In this document: positions 57,970 through 64,000 of the stretch, one piece after another
How the letters are laid out: each line of letters begins with the position of its first letter
How positions within the stretch are numbered: the stretch's first letter is position 1
Source: Nicotiana tabacum
Lineage: Eukaryota; Streptophyta; Magnoliopsida; Solanales; Solanaceae
Direction: 5' to 3'
DNA: 64,000 nucleotides
Assembly (NCBI RefSeq): GCF_000715075.1
Contig: NC_134085.1
Location: 156,454,178-156,518,177 of the forward strand
Position numbers and translations under genes: made by a program
Notes under the pieces: model-generated
Told to the model about the DNA's origin: nothing
What the model saw: only the letters and a program-made list of their open reading frames with translations
Database searches by the model: none

Positions 57970-60900
57970 TGTCACACCTCCTTTTTCCGCCCTCGCGGGG
58001 GTACAGGAGTTTTTTCCAATTAAAGGACAGTCGAAACGGGATTTATTTCTTTATTTCAGAGTCGCCACTTGGGAGATTTAGGGTGTCCCAAGTCACCTAT
58101 TTTAATCCTGAATCGAGGAAAAGAATGACTCTGTATTACAGTCTGCGCACCAGAAATCCGGATAAGGAATTCTGTTAACCCGGGAGAAGGTGTTAGGCAT
58201 TCCCGAGTTCCGTGGTTCTAGCGCGGTCGCTTAACTGTTATATTCGGCTTGATTATCTAATATAATACGTATTATAAACTTATGTGCAAATTTTATCCCT
58301 TAGCCGCTTTTATTATTCTTTTTATTTATTGTTATTATTTTACGAAAAATTGCAACATTGTGAAAACATATTTCAAATCACGTCGCAATCAATTGCACCC
58401 GTGGTTATCGACACATTTCGACTCCGTTAAGATTTAGATTTGGGTTACATAAATGCACACCCGTATTAAGGAAATAACATTATTAAATACGCGCCTAGAG
58501 CGACTAGCGTGTCATTATTTTGGGTAGGGCCGTGAAATTTGCTAAAACGGCTCCTCCCTAATTCTAAGCAATTAACTGTACATTTATTGAGGGCCCCGAA
58601 ATCTATACATTTCATTAAGCGAGGCTCATCTCATTTATTTTAAATGGACAAATCTTAAAGCGACTACATTTTTTCTATAAAAATTAGTCTCTAAAATAAA
58701 GAAAGAAAAATCCTAATTAATTACTAGCTTTTATAATTTTAAGAAAACATGACATGCTAATTGCTTGGTTAATACAAATATTGATGAAAAAAAATTTACT
58801 CTTAATTTCGAAATTTTAAATAAAATAAAAATTCAACAACTAATATTCAAAATAAACAAATATAGCTAGATTAAAACTCAGCATTGTTATTATTATTTTT
58901 ATTTTTTTAAAAAAAATATTATTGAGATTAATTATTCACAATCATTCGAAACTAGATTTAACCATAATTACTAAAGCTTATTATAAAGTTTATTAGACTT
59001 AAACGTTCTTCTAATCTTGCTTAAGCTCAAGTCATGCCTTAATGCCTAATTTACGATGTTTAATTTAAATTCATGTTTTAACTAAATTTAGCTACTTGTT
59101 CATGATCAACCTACAATCTTGAAGCCTTCATAGCTAGTGAATTAACCTGTTTTGCCGAACTGATTTATTACAGACTAACTTATGATATTATTTTCTTATT
59201 CCAGCTATTATTTAGTAATTCATGAAATAGCTTAAATACAATCAACAAAAGAAACAAAGAAAAAAAACGAAATTAAAACTTCAAATTTTCATTCTTCATA
59301 TGTATTCATGCTTCATATTTCGGATTACAATAACCAGTTTTTCAGTTGTGTACCTGATATTGGAAGCAAAAGAAAATGAATATGAGAATCAGCAGCAGCA
59401 GTAAAATCAGTACAACACAGCAACAATAGCCCAGCAACAGTAACAAACCAGTGGAGTAGTAATCCAAAAAAAAACAAAATCTTCCAGCTTTGATGAAACA
59501 ACAATTAATTCTGATTTCAAACAACAAAAGAAAGCAGAATATTTTTTTAGTTTTTTTATTTATTTTGAAAGCTTAAATATTTTTCGGAATTTTCTATCTC
59601 TTAAATGTTCAGCCCTTTTCTCTCTTTTATTTTCAGATTTGTTTCTCTCTCTCGTATCTCTGTATTTTTTCTCTATCTCTCTGTATATCTTCTTTTGATT
59701 TCAAGACTTCACATATATAACCCATCCCATAAACCTTTCAATTAATTAAAATCCATACTTTTTCTCTACCCAACCTATTATCTTTCCACTCATCCCCATT
59801 ACATTAAATAAACATATCACACCACCCCATTTCATTTTGTCCCCCATGCTTCATTTAAAATAATGTAAGATTCCCCTTTAAATTAAATCTTGTCCCCCCT
59901 TTATATTAAATAATCATGTCACAACCTACCCCATTTCATTTTGTCCCCCATGCTTCAAATAAATAATTACAAAATGTACAATTCCTAAACTACCCCTTCC
60001 GACCTTACTGAAATTACCAAACTACCCCTGAACGTATTACAAATTTACCAAACTACCCATCAGCTATAACACATCAATTAATCAAACTTAACCAAAATAT
60101 AGACAATATGATCAATTTCTAACAATGTTCAAACAACAATATGAACACGGATGAACATCATAACAACAATATCACATGAACATGATTTTAACAACATTTC
60201 AACAACAAATCATATGAACACAAATTGAACAACCAAGAACAACTAAAATTTGATTGAACAATATTTTTAGCAACAACAAACCTATTTTTCGGATTTAAAC
60301 AACAACAACAATCAAACAAGTATATTTAGATTCCTAAATTCAATAATATTGAACTTAAAATCAACTCTAACAACATTGCAACAAACAATTCTTATATTAA
60401 ACTTTAAACAAGATTATGAGAATAATTCAAGAAATAATCATAAAGGGTAAACAAGAAATCAAACTATACAAAATTCGGATTCAAGATCATCCAAACAAAG
60501 TATGAACATGAGTGAATCTATTTTAACACAACAAACATGACGGATTAAACGATTAAATCAATATATTCCTTTAACACAACTAAATTCTTTAAACAAATAA
60601 CAAGATCGACGAAGAAACAATTATGAACTTAAACTTGAACTTAACAATACTAACAATTTCTAACAATACATAAACACAAGAAACAAATTGAAGAAATAGT
60701 TAATTAAATTTCAATTTGAATCTAACAAACATCAAACTAACAAATATTCACTTAAACAATAATACAAACATGACATGAATATGAAAACAACTAATTAAAC
60801 TTCTATTTTGAAATCTGAAAATTAATTTGACAAACAACATGAACACACTAGAAAATTATTTCAATGATGAACAACGAACAAAACAAGGATTAAATCGTTT

Positions 60901-62113
60901 AACGATTTTGGATCCGGAGAATATCAAACAAAAATAAAACTCAAAAACAACTAACCAGAGGTGAATCAACGACGAACTTTGATTGTAAACAAATCTGTCC
61001 GAGCCTCGACCAAAGCTCGAACGAAAGACGACGAAGACGAAGAAGAAGTAGAAGCAGCGGCGGAGGAAGGAGGAGCAGCGGCAGCGTCGCGGACAGCCAT
61101 GGCTGCTCGTCGCAGCTGGACACGGGCAGCAGTTGACGCGGCAGAACAGGAGCAGCTGGTCGACCATGGCAGCATGAAGCAGAAGCTCGCAGCTAGCAAC
61201 AATGGCGAGGAGCTGGAGCCGCAGCCTTGCGCAATTTCGAGCAGCAACAACGACAACTACGGAGGAGGAGCAGCTGGTCGTCTACTGCTGCTGCGTTCAG
61301 CAGCTTATGGAGAAAATGGAGCAGCAGTTCGGGAAGCCATGGACGACGCAGAGGTAGCAAGAAAAAGCAACAAACATGGCGATGGGTTGACGACGAAGAC
61401 GCAGCCATGGACGAGCCTTTTGAGCTTGACATGGAGAAGATGGGCTTCTTGGTGGTGTGTGCGCTTGTGTCGAAGGAGATTAAGCTGCTGGAGCTTAGCC
61501 ATGGCAGCCATGGATGTGTGTTTTAGAGTTTGGAGAAGAAAGAAGAAAAGAAGAAAGAGAAGAAAGGGGGGGGGGGACAGAGTTGACCCGGTTTGAAATG
61601 GACTGGGTCGTTTGGGAAGATTGGGCCATTTTTTGGGCCTGTGGCTTGAAATCGAAGAAGAGGCCCAATTCCCACTTTCTTTATATTTTCGCTCTCTTTT
61701 CTTCTTTTTATTTCTCTAAAACTAAATTATAAAAATACTTAAATTATTATTAAGAACTAAATTAAGTTATAAAAGCGCAAATTAACTTCCAATAACAATT
61801 AACGCACAATTAAGTAATAATTAAGCATAAAATTGTATATTTGGACATTAAATGCTAAAAATGCAAACGATGCCTATTTTTGTAAATTTTTATTTTTTTG
61901 TAAACAAACTTAATTACTAACAAATTATAGAATTAAATCCTACATACAAAATGCGACATATTTTTATATTTTTTATTAATTTAGCAAATAAACATGCACA
62001 GACAAATACAAATAATTATTCAAAATATCACAAAATTGCACACCAAGGAAAATTATTTTATTTTTGAATTTTTGGGAGTAATTCTCATATTGGGCAAAAA
62101 TCACGTGCTTACA
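57970..62113 (-). repeat. 3' LTR of a minus-strand LTR retrotransposon (possibly Tat/Ogre-like)
   Basis: 4144 bp from TGTCACACCTCC to GTGCTTACA (TGTAAGCACGTG on its own strand). A polypurine-type tract follows directly at 62114. The length and TGTAAGCACGTGATTTTTGCCC start suggest a long-LTR gypsy lineage; no coding domain is in view, so lineage is a guess. The element's other end is outside the window. A GC-rich patch lies at 60960-61600. Confidence 0.85.
60955..61600. other. GC-rich low-complexity patch within the LTR, open on both strands
   Basis: An otherwise AT-rich LTR has about 640 bp with many GCAGC / GGAGC triplets. Plus-strand frame 60961-61596 (211 codons) and minus-strand frames are open because of the skewed composition. 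The peptide is Ala/Glu/Arg/Ser-rich with no domain. I do not treat it as a gene. On the element's strand it lies in the LTR's first part, possibly promoter or leader. Confidence 0.6.
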
Positions 62114-62129
62114 GCTGCCCCTCTTTGCC
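62114..62129 (-). other. Polypurine tract of the right-edge LTR element
   Basis: The minus strand reads GGCAAAGAGGGGCAGC immediately before the LTR TG. Confidence 0.85.
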
Positions 62130-62600
62130 CGAAGACACGTAGGATTTTCGTGCAAAGATAAAGCGAGCGATTTTTGCCCATCCGAGTACTCCGTGTGAAG
62201 CATTTTTGAAAAAGATTTGACCGAACCTTTGCTTCAAAGGTTTCCTACATATCCTGGGCTAAACAAGAATCAGGTCAATGTAGTTCGGGAAATTTTGGTA
62301 GCTGGGACTACCGTGGGACTGCATTGTTACTGTTGTTGCATGCTATTACCACTGCTTACCGATCTCCTTGTTACACCATGCTTAAAAGAAAACAAGAAGC
62401 TAGGCTAGAGTACAATTTGTTTTTGTTGCCTTGCTTCCTTGTCTGCTTGCATTTCTTCCGGTGTTTTTCTTCTTTTGACACATGTACTTGAGTTTGTACT
62501 GTGACCTCTTGTTGCAACCTTCTGTTTCCCGGTGCCGGGGAATTTTGTTGTTTCCTGCTGGGGATTCCTATTGTAACCTTCTATTTTATTGTCCTCTGAC
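62130..62600 (-). other. 3' internal region of the right-edge LTR element
   Basis: Between the polypurine tract and the tandem arrays. No domain found; short frames are unsupported. Confidence 0.6.
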
Positions 62601-63125
62601 TTGATCTTGAAATGTGTGCCTCTGTTCTATGGGCGGGCTCCCAACTTCAATACTTGAAATTAAAGACTGAATGTATTCCTCTGTTATATGGGCGGGCTCC
62701 CAACTTCAACACTTGAAAATTAAAGACTGAAAATGTATGCCTCTGTTCTATGGGCGGGCTCCCAACTTCAACACTGAAATGAAAAGACTGAAATGTATGC
62801 CTCTGTTCTATGGGCGGGCTCCCAACTTCAACACTTGAAATGAATTACTGAAATGTATGCCTCTGTTATATGGGCGGGCTCCCAACTTCAACAACTGAAA
62901 TGTAACGACTGAAATGTATGCCTCTGTTATATGGGCGGGCTCCCAACTTCAATGATTGAAATGTAACGACTGAAATGTATGCCTCTGTTATCTGGGCGGG
63001 CTCCCAACTTCAATACTTGAAATTAAAGACTGAATGTATGCCTCTGTTCTATGGGCGGGCTCCCAACTTCAACAACTGAAATGTAAAGACTGAAATGTAT
63101 GCCTCTGTTATCTGGGCGGGCTCCC
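62600..63125. repeat. Array 1: about nine 59-62-bp units
   Basis: GGGCGGGCTCCCAACTTCA occurs at 62631, 62690, 62752, 62812, 62872, 62933, 62994 and 63053, with a variant at 63114. Each unit also has TGTATGCCTCTGTTMTATG. Head-to-tail, well conserved. Confidence 0.96.
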
Positions 63126-63675
63126 CACATCAACAACAACTTTTAAAAATAAGCGACATTCCTCTCTTCAGGCGGGCTCCTGACTTCAACAACACAACTT
63201 TTAAAATAAACGCCTTTCCTCTCTTCAGGCGGGCTCCTGACTTCAACAACAACTTTGAAAATAATCGCCATTCCTCTCTTCAGGCGGGCTCCTGACTTCA
63301 ACCAATACATCGCCATTCCTTTCTTTAGGTTGGCAAGATTTCAACAACTTTTAAAAACGTCTTTCCTCTCTTCAGGCGGGCTCCTGACTTCAACAACAAC
63401 TTTGGAAATAATCGCCATTCCTCTCTTCAGGCGGGCTCCTGACTTCAACCAATACATCGCCATTCCTTTCTTTAGGTTGGCAAGATTTCAACAACTTTTT
63501 AAAACGCCTTTCCTCTCTTCAGGCGGGCTCCTGATTTCAACAATAACTTTGAAAATAATCGTCATTCCTTTCTTCAGGCGGGCTCCTGACTTCAACCAAT
63601 ACATCGCCATTCCTTTCTTTAGGTTGGCAAGATTTCAACAACTTTTAAAAACGCCTTTCCTTTCTTCAGGCGTCA
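63126..63675. repeat. Array 2: 56-bp and 91-bp units forming a 147-148-bp higher-order repeat
   Basis: GGCGGGCTCCTGACTTCA starts at 63171, 63228, 63283, 63374, 63430, 63522 and 63578, with a truncated copy at 63669. From 63283 the spacing alternates 91/56, giving a 147-148-bp composite that contains a diverged TTTAGGTTGGCAAGATTTCA unit. Derived from array 1 (shared GGCGGGCTCC). Confidence 0.95.
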
Positions 63676-63679
63676 AAGT

Positions 63680-64000
63680 AAACTTAAGAGGAAATGCGTC
63701 TCCTATGGGTAAAACTAACTTAGGAGGAAATGCCTCTCCTATGAGTCAAAGTAAACTTAGAAGGAAATGCGTCTCCTATAGGTAAAACTAAACTTAGGAG
63801 GAAATGCCTCTCCTATGGGTGAAACTAAACTTAGGAGGAAATGCCTCTCCTATGGGTAAAACTAAACTAAGGAGGAAATGCGTCTCCTATGGGTAAAAGT
63901 AAACGTAGGAGGAAATGCATCTCCTATGGGTGAAACTAATCTTAGGAGGAAATGCCTCTCCTATGGGTAAAACTAAACTAAGGAGGAAATGCGTCTCCTA
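63680..64000. repeat. Array 3: 37-bp units running off the window
   Basis: GAAATGC landmarks at 63691, 63727, 63764, 63801, 63838, 63875 and onward. Each unit reads AGGAGGAAATGCSTCTCCT then ATGGGTAAAACTAAACTT. AGGAG...CTCCT within each unit can pair as a small hairpin. Confidence 0.96.

Noticed and set aside
60961..61596. 211-codon open frame as a possible host gene
   Set aside because: It lies inside an LTR, is antisense to the element, has skewed low-complexity composition and is open on several frames. No domain or intron signal.
62600..64000. CRISPR-like spaced repeats
   Set aside because: Units are head-to-tail with no unique spacers, and the DNA is a plant retrotransposon 3' end.

Overview
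The window is repeat-dominated plant nuclear DNA, most likely from a Solanaceae genome (Nicotiana-like). I found no intact host gene and no RNA gene. The evidence is Ty3/gypsy elements with tRNA-Met primer sites, spliced Mutator-type genes, a Helitron carrying an RPA-like gene, and a captured fragment resembling Solanaceae beta-carotene hydroxylase. Species assignment is inference.

Layout. (1) 1-6470 and about 49430-57969 are two diverged copies of one composite Mutator-like element (MULE), in opposite orientation. Each carries a MuDR-type transposase, a small GRF-zinc-finger/coiled-coil protein, a multi-exon plant mobile domain (PMD) gene, a minisatellite in front of the PMD gene, and a palindrome-rich end. 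The GRF module is inverted relative to its neighbours in one copy. Copy 1 runs off the left edge. (2) 7612-41382 is a nest of insertions. The base is a minus-strand Helitron of about 3.08 kb with RPA1-like exons. It is split by a minus-strand gag-only gypsy element (8689-39376, target duplication ATTTG). That element is split by a minus-strand chromovirus (12702-24531, target duplication catag/cgtag) and by a plus-strand chromovirus (28442-37614, target duplication GATAG). (3) About 41442-47476 holds two fused LTR copies of a related family. The second contains a 1.1 kb hAT element (46048-47143, perfect 8-bp duplication) that captured part of a beta-carotene hydroxylase gene. (4) 47477-49430 holds a fold-back MITE, a Ty1/copia scrap and otherwise unrecognised DNA. 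(5) 57970-64000 is the 3' LTR and 3' internal end of a further minus-strand LTR element, with three successive tandem arrays.

All large element genes are broken. Many stops look like TGG to TGA/TAG or CAG/CGA to TAG/TGA changes, as expected for long-methylated transposons. The only nearly intact element gene is the small GRF protein of MULE copy 2. The genes here serve transposition (transposase, RPA-like protein, gag-pol) or are passengers (PMD, GRF, captured carotenoid gene); they do not form a host pathway.
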